Of a stretch of 64,000 nt of DNA, positions 9,674 through 18,400 are shown piece after piece. The notes below the pieces were generated by a model that saw only the letters and a list, made by a program, of their open reading frames with translations, had not been told where the DNA came from and searched no databases. Both the position numbers and the translations under genes were made by a program. Location: positions 1 through 64,000 of the forward strand of contig DAHUXS010000015.1 in assembly GCA_027306995.1 (NCBI GenBank), read 5' to 3'. Each line of letters starts with the position of its first letter. The first letter of the stretch is position 1. This DNA comes from Lysobacter sp. Lineage in GTDB: Bacteria > Pseudomonadota > Gammaproteobacteria > Xanthomonadales > Xanthomonadaceae.

Positions 9674-10060
9674 ATGGCCACGAAGAAAGCCAAAGCTGCC
9701 AAGGCCACCAAGGCCGCCAAAGCTGCTCCCAAGGCAGCCACGATGAAGCCGATCAAGGAAGCCCTGACCAAGTCGGGTCTGGTCGCTCACATCGCCGAGT
9801 TCACCAGCGTCGCGTCGCGCGACGTGCGCGCCGTCCTGGCTGCGCTGGAAAGCACCGTGCACGCTTCGGTGAACAAGAAGGGCACTGGCTCCTTCACGAT
9901 GCCGGGTCTGTTCAAGATCACCGCCGTGGAAGTTCCGGCCCGTCCGGCACGCAAGGGCATCAACCCGTTCACCAAGGAAGAGGTCACGTTCAAGGCACGT
10001 CCGAAGTCGACGAAGGTCAAGGTTCGTCCGCTCAAGAAGCTGAAGGACGCCGCGGCCTGA
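9674..10060 (+). CDS. HU-family DNA-binding protein with Lys/Ala-rich N-terminal tail
   Basis: 128 residues. The body (about residues 24-115) is an HU/IHF-type fold: MKPIKEALTKSGLVAHIAEF, the GTGSFTMPGLFKI core strand, and the ARKGINPFTKEEV arm in the form seen in HU proteins. Ahead of it is a 23-residue tail rich in Lys and Ala (MATKKAKAAKATKAAKAAPK), resembling histone H1-like tails, and the C-terminus is again basic. Such proteins compact and bend DNA. The ribosome site GAGGAAAG lies about 10 bases before the ATG. It is monocistronic between a 250-base leader and a strong terminator. Tail function (nonspecific DNA contact, possible modification site) is inferred. Confidence 0.9.
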   Translation: MATKKAKAAKATKAAKAAPKAATMKPIKEALTKSGLVAHIAEFTSVASRDVRAVLAALESTVHASVNKKGTGSFTMPGLFKITAVEVPARPARKGINPFTKEEVTFKARPKSTKVKVRPLKKLKDAAA

Positions 10061-10076
10061 TTCTTGCCGCGACGCA

Positions 10077-10106
10077 GAAAAAAGCCGGCCCAGTGCCGGC
10101 TTTTTT
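10077..10106 (+). terminator. Rho-independent terminator of the HU gene
   Basis: GCCGGC stems at 10084-10089 and 10095-10100, flanked by AAAAAA on the left and TTTTTT on the right, 17 bases after the stop codon. The A/T flanks make it usable on both strands. Confidence 0.9.
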
Positions 10107-10182
10107 CATGTCCGTGGGATCGCGTTCATCCATCCGCGCGCATCCTCGCCCACATCGCAACGCACAACGGAAACCGATCCGC

Positions 10183-10749
10183 ATGCCTCGTCGTCTCACA
10201 TTCCGGCTGGCGATCGCGGCGCTGCTTTCGCTGGCACTGGTCGCCTGCTCCACCGTCGGCGACCTGCTGTCCAACCGGGTCACGGTGTCGCCCGAGCAAC
10301 TGCAGTCGCAACTCGACCGCCGCTTCCCGCGCGATTACCGCAAGCTCGGCGGCATGGTCAGCGTGCGCGTCATGCATCCGCGCCTGCACCTGCAACCGGA
10401 ACGCCACCGTCTCCAGCTGGACTTCGATGCCGGCATCGCCGCCTTCGGTTCCGATCCGTCGACGCCACGCGGCCACTTCACCATCAGCAGCGGCTTGCGT
10501 TTCGATCCTGCCGCAATGGCCCTGATGCTGGACGCGCCGATGGTGGAACGTGCCGACATCCCCGCCTTCGCCGGCATGGGCCAGGGCGCAATCGAATCGT
10601 TGTTGAACCAATGGCTGCAGGACGAAGCGCGCAACGATCCGGTCTACCGTTTCAGCGCATCCGACCAGGACAAATTGCGCGGACGCAGCATCGCCAATAT
10701 CGACGTCACCGCGTCCGGCCTGCAGGTCAAACTCGGGAGCGGCCAATGA
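10183..10749 (+). CDS. DUF1439-type lipoprotein
   Basis: 188 residues. The N-terminus is a lipoprotein signal with lipobox LVAC (MPRRLTFRLAIAALLSLALVACS...), so the mature protein should sit in the outer or inner membrane. The body matches the DUF1439 pattern seen in E. coli YceB-like lipoproteins: VSPEQLQSQLDRRFP near the start and a beta-rich LHLQPERHRLQLDFDAGI region. These are lipid-cavity-fold (tubulin-like/SMP-like) proteins with no settled function. Start chosen at the ATG immediately before the signal. Its stop overlaps the start of the next lipoprotein gene (ATGA), suggesting co-translation. Confidence 0.8.
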   Translation: MPRRLTFRLAIAALLSLALVACSTVGDLLSNRVTVSPEQLQSQLDRRFPRDYRKLGGMVSVRVMHPRLHLQPERHRLQLDFDAGIAAFGSDPSTPRGHFTISSGLRFDPAAMALMLDAPMVERADIPAFAGMGQGAIESLLNQWLQDEARNDPVYRFSASDQDKLRGRSIANIDVTASGLQVKLGSGQ

Positions 10750-11471
10750 GGACGAAGATACCGCTTCGTCTGGCGTTGATCGCGCTCGTCGCCCTGCCGC
10801 TTGTCGCCTGCAACGGCAGCAAGCCGGCCGGCACCGGCGTGGCGACATCCGACGATCCCGACACGCCGCGGCCACCGCTGCCGCGCCCGCAAGCCGATGG
10901 CCGCCCGATCACCGGAATGCCGGATGCGCGCACGCAACCCGCGGCTGTCGATCCGGATGCGGTCGCCACGGCACCTGCACCCATCACCGATCCGGCAACA
11001 CTGCCGCCATCGCCCGACGACGACGCCACGCCCCCTCCGGCAACACCCGCCGTCCCGGCGGAAAGCGGCGCCCAAGGCACGGTGATCGGCGATATCGCGG
11101 AACCGACCATCGACGACGGCATGCGCGTGGTTCGCGACTATTACGACGCCATCAATCGTGGCGCCTACGATCGCGCCTACGCACTGTGGAGCGACCGCGG
11201 CGCGGCCAGCGGCAAGACCCTGCAGCAGTTCAGCGACGGTTTCGCCGATACCGCGCGCGACTCCGTCGACATCCAGCGCCCCTCCACGGTCGATGCCGCC
11301 GCCGGCAGCCGTTACCTCGAAATCCCGGTGCGGGTCATCGCCACCCGCCACGACCAGGGCAGCAGCACCTATAGCGGCAGTTACGTCCTGCGCCGCAGCG
11401 TGGCCGACGGTGCCAGCGCCGAACAGCGCAAATGGCGCATCCAGTCGGCGCGCCTGCAGAAAGACGATTGA
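10746..11471 (+). CDS. hypothetical lipoprotein with Pro/Ala/Thr-rich linker
   Basis: 241 residues, no function recognised. A lipoprotein signal (MRTKIPLRLALIALVALPLVACNG) has lipobox LVAC. About residues 25-115 are low-complexity Pro/Ala/Asp/Thr, a likely flexible linker across the periplasm. The C-terminal part (about 120-241) is compact: MRVVRDYYDAINRGAYDRAYALW resembles the opening helices of NTF2/SnoaL-like cone folds, followed by strands (YLEIPVRVIATRH, YSGSYVLRRSV, KWRIQSARL). It overlaps the upstream lipoprotein gene by 4 bases and probably forms a two-gene unit with it. The NTF2-like suggestion rests on pattern only. Confidence 0.8.
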   Translation: MRTKIPLRLALIALVALPLVACNGSKPAGTGVATSDDPDTPRPPLPRPQADGRPITGMPDARTQPAAVDPDAVATAPAPITDPATLPPSPDDDATPPPATPAVPAESGAQGTVIGDIAEPTIDDGMRVVRDYYDAINRGAYDRAYALWSDRGAASGKTLQQFSDGFADTARDSVDIQRPSTVDAAAGSRYLEIPVRVIATRHDQGSSTYSGSYVLRRSVADGASAEQRKWRIQSARLQKDD

Positions 11472-11483
11472 ATAAAACGGCCC

Positions 11484-11537
11484 TGATTGCAGCTTCGCCA
11501 TCCTTGGCGATAGCCCCTCTGCTATGACTGCAATCAG
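11484..11537. terminator. three-way inverted repeat between convergent genes
   Basis: Outer arms CTGATTGCAG (11484-11493) and CTGCAATCAG (11528-11537) pair perfectly. Inside sit two smaller hairpins: TCGCCA/TGGCGA (11496-11511) and TAGC/GCTA (11512-11524). It spans the gap between two convergent genes and reaches into the DUF5916 stop codon. No U run follows, so a bidirectional terminator or mRNA 3' stabiliser is only inferred. Confidence 0.45.
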
Positions 11538-13777
11538 AGCTCGAAACGGTAGGCCAGCTTCACCATCAGCATTTCGGTGTCGCGCAGGTTGAAGGCGCGG
11601 CGGAATTCGCCCGGCGAGTCGGTGAACAGTTCGCTCTGGTCGTAGCCGCCACGGCCGTACACCACGTAGATGTTCGACAGCGGCGCCAGCTCGTAGCGAT
11701 AGCGGATCTGGAAGCCCAGCGTGTGCAGGTTGAACGGCGCGAGATATTCGCCGCTGACCACGGCGCTGGTGTCCGGCTGCACGCGGAAGGACTTGCGCGC
11801 GCTTCCCGTCAGGCCGATCGCCTGCAACTTGACGCGCAATTCCTGCTTGGGGCTGATGTTCCAGTTCAACGCAGCGGAGAGCTGCAATTGGCGACGGTCG
11901 TACATGCCGAGCAGGTTGTCGTGCTGCCACAGCAGCCACTCGCCGTCGCGCAATGCAAACAGGCTGGCCTGGGCGTTGAGTGAGTCGCTGAAGAAATAGC
12001 GCGAGCCCAGCGTCACGCTGTACATCGGCCGGCGCTTGGGATCGACGCCCATGCCGTAGGCGGATTCCAGCGTCGTCCACCATTGCCAGTTGCCGCGGCG
12101 CCCGGGCTCGTGGTCGAAGGTCGCGTAATAACCCGGGGTGATCCGCACGATGTCGTGGTAGAAGGTCAGCGAATCGTCGTGGGCCGGCGTGCGCAGATTG
12201 ACCAGGAACATCTGGCTGCCGCCGTCACGCAGCTGGCTGTTGCGCTGGATGCGGAACTCGCGCTGCAGCACGACGTCGCCGTTCGCGGTCGTCAGCATGT
12301 CATAGCGCCAACGCCAGTTGTGCGACGCGTAGATCGAATCCTTCGGCAGGTCGGTGAAGCGCTTGCCGACTTCCCAGTGTGCGTAGTTGAGGTTGTCGCG
12401 GCCGAGGTAGCCGAAATCGTTGATGTCATAACCCTTGTCGAAATGCATGGCGATCCATTGCTGGCGCCAACCGTCCTTCATCTCGTATTCGGCCAGGAAG
12501 GTCGCGCCGTTGTGGCGATCGGTCCTGCCGTTTTCAGCGATGGCACTCTGAGAGGCATTCGCAGTCAGGGTGAAATGCGCGCTCGGCTTCCACTGGTCGT
12601 CCACGGCGTACACCGTTGCGGTGCGATCGAGGAAGGGATGCACGACCTGGGTCACCATTCCACCCAGCGTGTTGTCGTCGAAGGCGTGGGTCACGCGTGC
12701 CGCCCGGAACGAACGACCGGCATCACCGCGTTCTTCCGCCCACAACAGGCCGTAGTTGGTCTTGCCGAAACTGCCGTTCAACTTGACCGCGGCATTGATG
12801 TCCGCGGTGCCCTTGCCATCGTCCGACGGGCCACCGATGCGGCGCGTGTAGATGAGCTGGCTGTTGTCCAGCAGCAGATTGAAGTCGAAGATCGTCTGGT
12901 TCTCGGTGAAGAACGGACGCTTGTCGCTGAAGAAGCTTTCCTGGGCGCTGAAGTTCACCACCAGGTCGTCGCTTTCCACCTGGCCGAAGTCGGGATTGAT
13001 GGTGCCGCTCAGCTGGAATTGCCCGTTGGGCTTCCAGAACACGTCCATGCCGGCGTTGTTCTTGGTCTTGTGGCCGACCATGTCGTACGCGCTGGAGGCG
13101 TAGGGCGTGAGCGCGAGCAGCGCCTGGCTGTAGGCCGGCACCTCGATCTGCTGGAACTTGGCGAGGAACTGCGGACGCTCGAAGGTGATCGCCGGCCAAC
13201 CCATGCGCTCGCTGCTGACGCCGATCACGCGATCGAAGTACACGCCGAGCTTGCGCGTCTGGCCCTGGGCCTTGCCCATGGTGGCGACGCTCCAGGGAAT
13301 CAGGATTTCCGCGGTCCAGCCTTCGTCGTCCTCGCTGACGGCGTGCAGCCAGTTGCCGTCCCAGTCGTTGTTGAAATTGCCGAGCTTGGTGATGGTGCCG
13401 TCTTCGATGCCCCCGCCCAGCATCACCGTGAAGTCGTAGCCCTGGTTGCCGTCGCCATTGAAGTCGAGCATCACGTTGACGCGATCGGTCTGTGCGTCCT
13501 CGTCGCGGCGGGTCTTCTGGCGGCGGCGTTCCACGCCGGCCGGCTGGTGGTTGCGGAACGCGACCGCCAGTCCCTTCGGCGTCGCCATGTACCAGACCTC
13601 GGTCGGCACGCTGCCCGGTTGCTGGGTGAACGGCTGCACGGTGCGGAAATCGGTGACGTGTTGCGCACCCTCCCATTCACCGGGATCCATCTTGCCGTCG
13701 ATCTTGATGTCCGCGGCCATGGCGGACGTTCCCATGCAGGCGAACGACAACGCGGCAGAAAGCGTGCGGATTTTCAT
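11534..13777 (-). CDS. DUF5916 domain outer-membrane protein with CBM9-like N-terminus
   Basis: 747 residues. A Sec signal peptide (MKIRTLSAALSFACMGTSAMA) is followed by a carbohydrate-binding family 9/DOMON-like domain (about 22-230): IDGKMDPGEWEGAQ, VWYMATPKGLAVAFR and WTAEILIPWSVA are typical. The rest (about 240-747) fits DUF5916, a long beta-strand-rich region probably forming an outer-membrane barrel; it ends in LAYRFEL, with an aromatic residue near the C-terminus. Function is not established; relatives are common in Xanthomonadales and Bacteroidetes. Monocistronic, convergent with the lipoprotein pair. Confidence 0.85.
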   Translation of the reverse strand: MKIRTLSAALSFACMGTSAMAADIKIDGKMDPGEWEGAQHVTDFRTVQPFTQQPGSVPTEVWYMATPKGLAVAFRNHQPAGVERRRQKTRRDEDAQTDRVNVMLDFNGDGNQGYDFTVMLGGGIEDGTITKLGNFNNDWDGNWLHAVSEDDEGWTAEILIPWSVATMGKAQGQTRKLGVYFDRVIGVSSERMGWPAITFERPQFLAKFQQIEVPAYSQALLALTPYASSAYDMVGHKTKNNAGMDVFWKPNGQFQLSGTINPDFGQVESDDLVVNFSAQESFFSDKRPFFTENQTIFDFNLLLDNSQLIYTRRIGGPSDDGKGTADINAAVKLNGSFGKTNYGLLWAEERGDAGRSFRAARVTHAFDDNTLGGMVTQVVHPFLDRTATVYAVDDQWKPSAHFTLTANASQSAIAENGRTDRHNGATFLAEYEMKDGWRQQWIAMHFDKGYDINDFGYLGRDNLNYAHWEVGKRFTDLPKDSIYASHNWRWRYDMLTTANGDVVLQREFRIQRNSQLRDGGSQMFLVNLRTPAHDDSLTFYHDIVRITPGYYATFDHEPGRRGNWQWWTTLESAYGMGVDPKRRPMYSVTLGSRYFFSDSLNAQASLFALRDGEWLLWQHDNLLGMYDRRQLQLSAALNWNISPKQELRVKLQAIGLTGSARKSFRVQPDTSAVVSGEYLAPFNLHTLGFQIRYRYELAPLSNIYVVYGRGGYDQSELFTDSPGEFRRAFNLRDTEMLMVKLAYRFEL

Positions 13778-13907
13778 CGTGAAGCTGATCCCTGGGCAAT
13801 GGGTTCAGCTTATGGAACGCGCATGACATCCGCGCCTGCCTGAAGTCACGTGACTTCCGACATGGCGTTGCTCGCGGCCCCGCCGCGAACGATGGCCCGG
13901 GTGCGGC

Positions 13908-14387
13908 TTACTTCTTCTTGGGTTGCAGCATCGTCCCGGTGCAACCCTTGGCGCCGCAGCGGCAACCCCACAATTTCTTGAGTTTCGCGGTATGCGGTTC
14001 GTCGAGCACGATGCCGTAGTTGTAGCTCAGCTCTTCGCCGGCCTGGATGTCGCGGATCGCCTCGATGAAGACCTTGTCCTTGTGGGTCTTGCCCTTGGCA
14101 TTCTCTTCCTGCACCGCCTCGCAGTTCGGCGCGCAGCTGTGGTTGATCCAGCGCGCGACGTTGCCGTCCTCGTTGGCATCGATCACGTAGTCGTCGTTGA
14201 GGGTGAACAGGAAGGTATGGCCGTCCTCGTCCTTGTCCCCGTACATGCTGTCCACTTCATCGTGGCTGCGCAGCGTGCCCTTGTAACGCACGACCCGTTC
14301 GCCCTTGGCGATGAACTCGGTGGCGAACACGCCGTTGCCGTGGATCTCCGACTTGCGGCGTTCGATCTTGCGGTGCTTCTTGGGCAT
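13908..14387 (-). CDS. SET domain protein lysine methyltransferase
   Basis: 159 residues. SET domains transfer methyl groups from S-adenosylmethionine to protein lysines. Present: the opening EIHGNGVFATEFIAKGERV, the pseudoknot motif ARWINHSCAPNCEA (the NHSCxPN signature), GEELSYNYG with its catalytic-site Tyr, and a post-SET-like zinc cysteine cluster WGCRCGAKGCTG near the C-terminus. The start at 14387 (MPKKHRKIERRKSEI) gives normal length; the open frame continues upstream but overlaps the Rrf2 gene and is not coding-like. Bacterial SET targets are mostly unknown; the Lys-rich HU-like protein 4 kb away is a candidate only by analogy. Divergent from the suf operon. Confidence 0.9.
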   Translation of the reverse strand: MPKKHRKIERRKSEIHGNGVFATEFIAKGERVVRYKGTLRSHDEVDSMYGDKDEDGHTFLFTLNDDYVIDANEDGNVARWINHSCAPNCEAVQEENAKGKTHKDKVFIEAIRDIQAGEELSYNYGIVLDEPHTAKLKKLWGCRCGAKGCTGTMLQPKKK

Positions 14388-14469
14388 GGGATGGCCTGAG
14401 GAATTGAAGCGGCATTCTCGCTCATCCACGCTGCACTCGTCATCACCGATGAGCCTGGAAACCCCGTTC

Positions 14470-14516
14470 TGGCAGGCCGGCGCGCGAATCAGTACAATAT
14501 TGGTCCTGATTTGCGC
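14470..14516 (+). promoter_or_regulatory. suf operon promoter with overlapping dyad operator
   Basis: CTGGCA at 14469-14474 and TACAAT at 14493-14498 are spaced 18 bases apart. The -10 box lies inside an inverted repeat, arms 14482-14492 and 14506-14516, GCGCGAATCAG versus the complement GCGCAAATCAG, matching at 10 of 11 positions. A repressor bound here would block the promoter; the Rrf2 protein encoded just downstream is the obvious candidate (inference). Confidence 0.5.
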
Positions 14517-14528
14517 CGGGCCGCCGCC

Positions 14529-14975
14529 ATGCTCCGCGTCACCAAACTCACCGACTACGCCACCGTCCTGATGACGGTGCTGGCCCGCGAGGCCGGCACG
14601 GTGCTGAGCGCCTCGGAATTGGCCGCGCGCGCCGGGCTGGAACTGTCGACCGTGGCCAAGGTACTGAAACCGCTGGCCCAGTCCGGCCTGGCCGAGAGCG
14701 TGCGCGGCGCCAACGGCGGCTATCGCTTGGTGCGCGACCCGCAGTCGATCACCCTGGCCGACATCGTCGAAGCGATGGAGGGCCCGCTGGCGATGACCGA
14801 GTGCAGCATCCACGAAGGCCAGTGCGGCATCGAGACGTCCTGCGGTGTGCGCGTCAACTGGCTGCGCGTCAACGACGTCATCGCCGACGCCCTGCGTGGC
14901 GTGAGCCTGGCCAGCATGGCGCAATCCACTCCGCCGCGAACTGCGCGCGGCATCCCGGTGCGCCTGACCGCCTGA
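14529..14975 (+). CDS. Rrf2 family regulator of the SUF system
   Basis: 148 residues from the ATG at 14529; a start 6 codons earlier is possible but lacks family sequence. A winged-helix N-terminus ([19 protein letters not shown]) is followed by the recognition region [29 protein letters not shown]. Three cysteines that could bind an Fe-S cluster are present: [14 protein letters not shown], the Rrf2/IscR-type arrangement. It is first in the operon and probably represses sufBCDS when clusters are sufficient, as IscR does; the dyad over the promoter fits autoregulation. Ten bases separate it from sufB. Confidence 0.92.
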   Translation: MLRVTKLTDYATVLMTVLAREAGTVLSASELAARAGLELSTVAKVLKPLAQSGLAESVRGANGGYRLVRDPQSITLADIVEAMEGPLAMTECSIHEGQCGIETSCGVRVNWLRVNDVIADALRGVSLASMAQSTPPRTARGIPVRLTA

Positions 14976-14985
14976 GGATCAGATC

Positions 14986-16425
14986 ATGAATACCCAGAAC
15001 GCTGAAATCATCGAACAACTGGGCCGCCGTTACGACGCCGGCTTCGTCACCGACATCGAATCCGATTCGCTGCCGCCGGGCTTGTCGGAAGACATCATCC
15101 GCGCGCTGTCGGCGAAGAAGAACGAGCCGGAGTGGATGACCGAGTGGCGCCTGTCCGCCTATCGCCACTGGCTGACCATGCCGATGCCGCATTGGGCGAA
15201 GTTGAACGTCGCGCCCATCGATTTCCAGGCGTTGAGCTATTACAGCGCGCCCAAGGCCAAGTACGCATCGCTGGACGAAGTGCCGAAGGAACTGATCGAG
15301 ACCTACGACAAGCTCGGCGTGCCGCTGCACGAACGCGCGAAGCTCGCCGGCGTCGCCGTCGACGCCGTGTTCGATTCGGTGAGCGTCGGCACCACCTTCC
15401 GCAAGGAACTGGCCGACAAGGGTGTGCTCTTCTGCTCGATGTCGGAAGCGATCCGCGAGTACCCGGAACTGGTGCAGCAATACCTCGGCAGCGTGGTGCC
15501 GGTTGGCGACAACTACTTCGCCGCGCTCAACTCGGCGGTGTTCTCCGATGGCTCGTTCGTGTTCATCCCCAAGGGCGTGCGCTGCCCGATGGAACTGAGC
15601 ACCTACTTCCGCATCAATGCCGGCCATACCGGCCAGTTCGAACGCACCCTGATCGTGTGCGAGGACAATGCCTACGTCAGCTATCTGGAAGGCTGCACCG
15701 CGCCGATGCGCGACGAGAACCAGCTGCACGCCGCGGTGGTGGAACTGGTGGCGCTGGAAGACGCCGAGATCAAGTATTCGACGGTGCAGAACTGGTATCC
15801 CGGCGACGAAAATGGAATTGGCGGCATCTACAACTTCGTGACCAAGCGTGCCGAATGTCGTGGCGCGCACAGCAAGGTGACGTGGACGCAGGTGGAGACC
15901 GGCTCGGCGATCACCTGGAAGTACCCGAGCTGCGTGCTGCTGGGCGACGACAGCGTCGGCGAATTCCACTCGGTCGCGCTGACCCATCATCGCCAGCAAG
16001 CCGACACCGGCACCAAGATGATCCACGTCGGCAAGCGCACCAAGTCGAAGATCGTGTCCAAGGGCATCAGCGCCGGCCACGGCCAGAACAGCTATCGCGG
16101 ACTGGTGCGGGTCGAACGCGGCGCCGAAGCCGCGCGCAACCATACCCAATGCGATTCGCTGCTGATCGGCAAGAAGTGCGGTGCCCACACCTTCCCCTAC
16201 ATCGAAGTGAAGCGCAGCGACGCCACCGTCGAGCACGAAGCCACCACGTCCAAGATCAGCGACGACCAGCTGTTCTATTGCCGCAGCCGCGGCATCGGCG
16301 AGGAGGATGCGGTGTCGCTGATCGTCGACGGTTTCTGCAAGCAGGTCTTCCGCGAACTGCCGATGGAATTCGCGGTGGAAGCGAAGAAATTGCTGGAAGT
16401 GAGCCTCGAAGGCGCAGTTGGTTAA
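14986..16425 (+). CDS. sufB: Fe-S cluster assembly scaffold SufB
   Basis: 479 residues. SufB, with SufC and SufD, forms the SufBC2D scaffold on which Fe-S clusters are built in the cytoplasm. The family's long beta-helix core is recognisable: [59 protein letters not shown], and the C-terminal [12 protein letters not shown]-like stretch (here [20 protein letters not shown]). Length matches E. coli SufB (495) closely. It starts 10 bases after the regulator gene and is followed by sufC 30 bases later. Confidence 0.97.
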   Translation: MNTQNAEIIEQLGRRYDAGFVTDIESDSLPPGLSEDIIRALSAKKNEPEWMTEWRLSAYRHWLTMPMPHWAKLNVAPIDFQALSYYSAPKAKYASLDEVPKELIETYDKLGVPLHERAKLAGVAVDAVFDSVSVGTTFRKELADKGVLFCSMSEAIREYPELVQQYLGSVVPVGDNYFAALNSAVFSDGSFVFIPKGVRCPMELSTYFRINAGHTGQFERTLIVCEDNAYVSYLEGCTAPMRDENQLHAAVVELVALEDAEIKYSTVQNWYPGDENGIGGIYNFVTKRAECRGAHSKVTWTQVETGSAITWKYPSCVLLGDDSVGEFHSVALTHHRQQADTGTKMIHVGKRTKSKIVSKGISAGHGQNSYRGLVRVERGAEAARNHTQCDSLLIGKKCGAHTFPYIEVKRSDATVEHEATTSKISDDQLFYCRSRGIGEEDAVSLIVDGFCKQVFRELPMEFAVEAKKLLEVSLEGAVG

Positions 16426-16455
16426 GCGACACCAAGAATCAAAGAGAAAACGAAC

Positions 16456-17220
16456 ATGTTGAAGATCGACAACCTCCACGCCTCTGTTGGCGCGCGCGAA
16501 ATCCTCAAGGGCCTCACGCTCGACGTGAAGCCGGGCGAAGTGCACGCCATCATGGGCCCGAACGGCGCCGGCAAGTCCACGCTCGGCAACGTGCTGGCCG
16601 GACGCGACGGCTATGACATCACCGCAGGCCACGTCGATTTCGGCGACCGCGACCTGTTGGCGCTGGAGCCGGAAGAACGCGCCGCCGCCGGCGTCTTCCT
16701 TGCCTTCCAGTACCCGGTCGAGATCCCCGGCGTCAACAACACCTACTTCCTGCGCAGCGCATTGAACGCGCAGCGCAAGGCGCGCGGCGAACCCGAGCTC
16801 GACTCGGTGCAGTTCCTCAAGCTGGTGCGCGAGAAGATCAAGGTCCTGCACCTGCCCGACACCCTGCTCAACCGCGGCGTCAACGAAGGTTTCTCCGGCG
16901 GCGAAAAGAAGCGCAACGAGATCTTCCAACTCGCCGTGCTCGAACCGAAGCTGGCCATCCTCGACGAAACCGACTCCGGTCTCGATATCGACGCGCTCAA
17001 GGCGGTTGCCGATGGCGTCAACGCGCTGCGCACGCCGGATCGCGCCTTCATCGTCATCACCCATTACCAGCGCCTGCTCGACTACATCAAGCCCGACGTG
17101 GTGCATGTGCTGGCCGATGGCCGCATCGTCGAAACCGGCGGCCCCGAACTGGCGCTGCAGCTGGAAGAACACGGCTACGCGTGGCTGAAGGATCGCGTCA
17201 CTCCGGAAGCGGCGGCCTGA
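16456..17220 (+). CDS. sufC: Fe-S assembly ATPase SufC
   Basis: 254 residues. An ABC-type ATPase that drives conformational change in SufBC2D. Walker [10 protein letters not shown] is at about residues 35-43, the ABC signature is [10 protein letters not shown], and Walker [13 protein letters not shown] follows; the ETDSGLD variant is characteristic of SufC. The switch His is in [12 protein letters not shown]. Length is typical. SufD begins one base after the stop. Confidence 0.97.
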   Translation: MLKIDNLHASVGAREILKGLTLDVKPGEVHAIMGPNGAGKSTLGNVLAGRDGYDITAGHVDFGDRDLLALEPEERAAAGVFLAFQYPVEIPGVNNTYFLRSALNAQRKARGEPELDSVQFLKLVREKIKVLHLPDTLLNRGVNEGFSGGEKKRNEIFQLAVLEPKLAILDETDSGLDIDALKAVADGVNALRTPDRAFIVITHYQRLLDYIKPDVVHVLADGRIVETGGPELALQLEEHGYAWLKDRVTPEAAA

Positions 17221-17221
17221 A

Positions 17222-18400
17222 ATGAGCGCGCTCTCCGACTCCTTCGCCGTCGCCGAATCGGCGCTGCCGACATCGCGCGAGGAAGCCTGGCGCAGCATGC
17301 CGTTGCGGGTGCTGGAGCGCCGCGCATTCGTCGCGGCAACGCACCCGTCCGCATCTCCGGAACTGGTCGCGGATGTTCCGACGCCACGACTGGTCTTCGT
17401 GCACGGCGCATTGAACGAAGCATTGAGCGACCTCACCGGACTCGCCGATGGCGTCACCATCGAACATGACGTCGTCCTCGATGAAGTCGCCGACGCACAC
17501 GCCTCCGCGTTCACCCGCAGCGCGCGGGCGCAAGCCGCGACCAGGATCGTGCTCGCGCCGGCCAGCACGGCGCGGCTGCACATCGTCGAGGTGGGCTTGC
17601 CGACCGGCGACGCCGAACTCTGGCATCGCCATCTGCATATCGATGTTGGCAACGACGCCGGTCTCACCCTGGTCGAACACCAACTCGCCGGCGGCGCGCA
17701 TTCGCATTTCGCCAACGGCGCGGTCCATGTTTCCCTCGCCGCCGGCGCCACCATGCGTCATGCGCGGGTCAATGCTGATCCCGATGGCGCGACCCGCTTC
17801 CTCCATACCGATGTCAGTGTTGCGACCAAAGCGCACTACGCCCGATTCGACCTCGAACTCGGCGCGGCATTGAGCCGCCACGAACTGCGCATCCGCCTTG
17901 ACGGCAACGAAGCATCCACCGCGGCGCATGGCGCCCTGCTCGGCACCGGCAAGCGCCACGTCGAAACCCGGCTGCAGGTGGAACACGTCGCCCGCGACAC
18001 CCGCAGTGACCTGCAATGGCGCGGACTCGCCAGCGGCCGTTCGCGCGTGGTGATGCACGGCGGCATCCGCATCGACGCCGGCGCCGACGGCAGCGATGCC
18101 CAGCTCTCCAATCGCAACCTGCTGCTGTCCGACAATGCCGAGGTCGACACTCAGCCAGTGCTGGTGATCCATGCCGACGAAGTGAAGGCCGCGCATGGCG
18201 CCACCGTTGGCCAGCTCGATGGCAACGCACTGTTCTATCTGCGTTCGCGCGGGGTACCGGAAGCGCAGGCGCGACGCATGCTCACTGCCGCCTTCGTGCA
18301 ATCGCTGCTGTCGCAGGTCGACGACGCCGACATTCGCGCCCTGCTCGACGCACGACTGTCCGCGGCACTGAAGCAACTCGATCCGGGCGACAACCCATGA
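17222..18400 (+). CDS. sufD: Fe-S assembly protein SufD
   Basis: 392 residues. Partner of SufB in the SufBC2D scaffold. The C-terminal half shows the shared SufB/SufD beta-helix and end region: GRSRVVMHGGIRIDAGADGSDA, NRNLLLSDNAEVDTQPVL, ADEVKAAHGATVGQLD and FYLRSRGVPEAQARRML. The N-terminus is more divergent, as usual. One base separates it from sufC, and its stop overlaps the sufS start (ATGA). Confidence 0.95.
   Translation: MSALSDSFAVAESALPTSREEAWRSMPLRVLERRAFVAATHPSASPELVADVPTPRLVFVHGALNEALSDLTGLADGVTIEHDVVLDEVADAHASAFTRSARAQAATRIVLAPASTARLHIVEVGLPTGDAELWHRHLHIDVGNDAGLTLVEHQLAGGAHSHFANGAVHVSLAAGATMRHARVNADPDGATRFLHTDVSVATKAHYARFDLELGAALSRHELRIRLDGNEASTAAHGALLGTGKRHVETRLQVEHVARDTRSDLQWRGLASGRSRVVMHGGIRIDAGADGSDAQLSNRNLLLSDNAEVDTQPVLVIHADEVKAAHGATVGQLDGNALFYLRSRGVPEAQARRMLTAAFVQSLLSQVDDADIRALLDARLSAALKQLDPGDNP

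Noticed and set aside
12083-13843. A 586-codon plus-strand frame over the DUF5916 gene
   Set aside because: The minus frame has a signal peptide, CBM9-like motifs and an aromatic C-terminal end; the plus frame has none.
14878-17754. A 958-codon open frame on the minus strand across the suf operon
   Set aside because: It is antisense to sufB, sufC and sufD, which have full family motifs; its translation is Arg/His/Asp-rich low-complexity typical of high-GC shadows.
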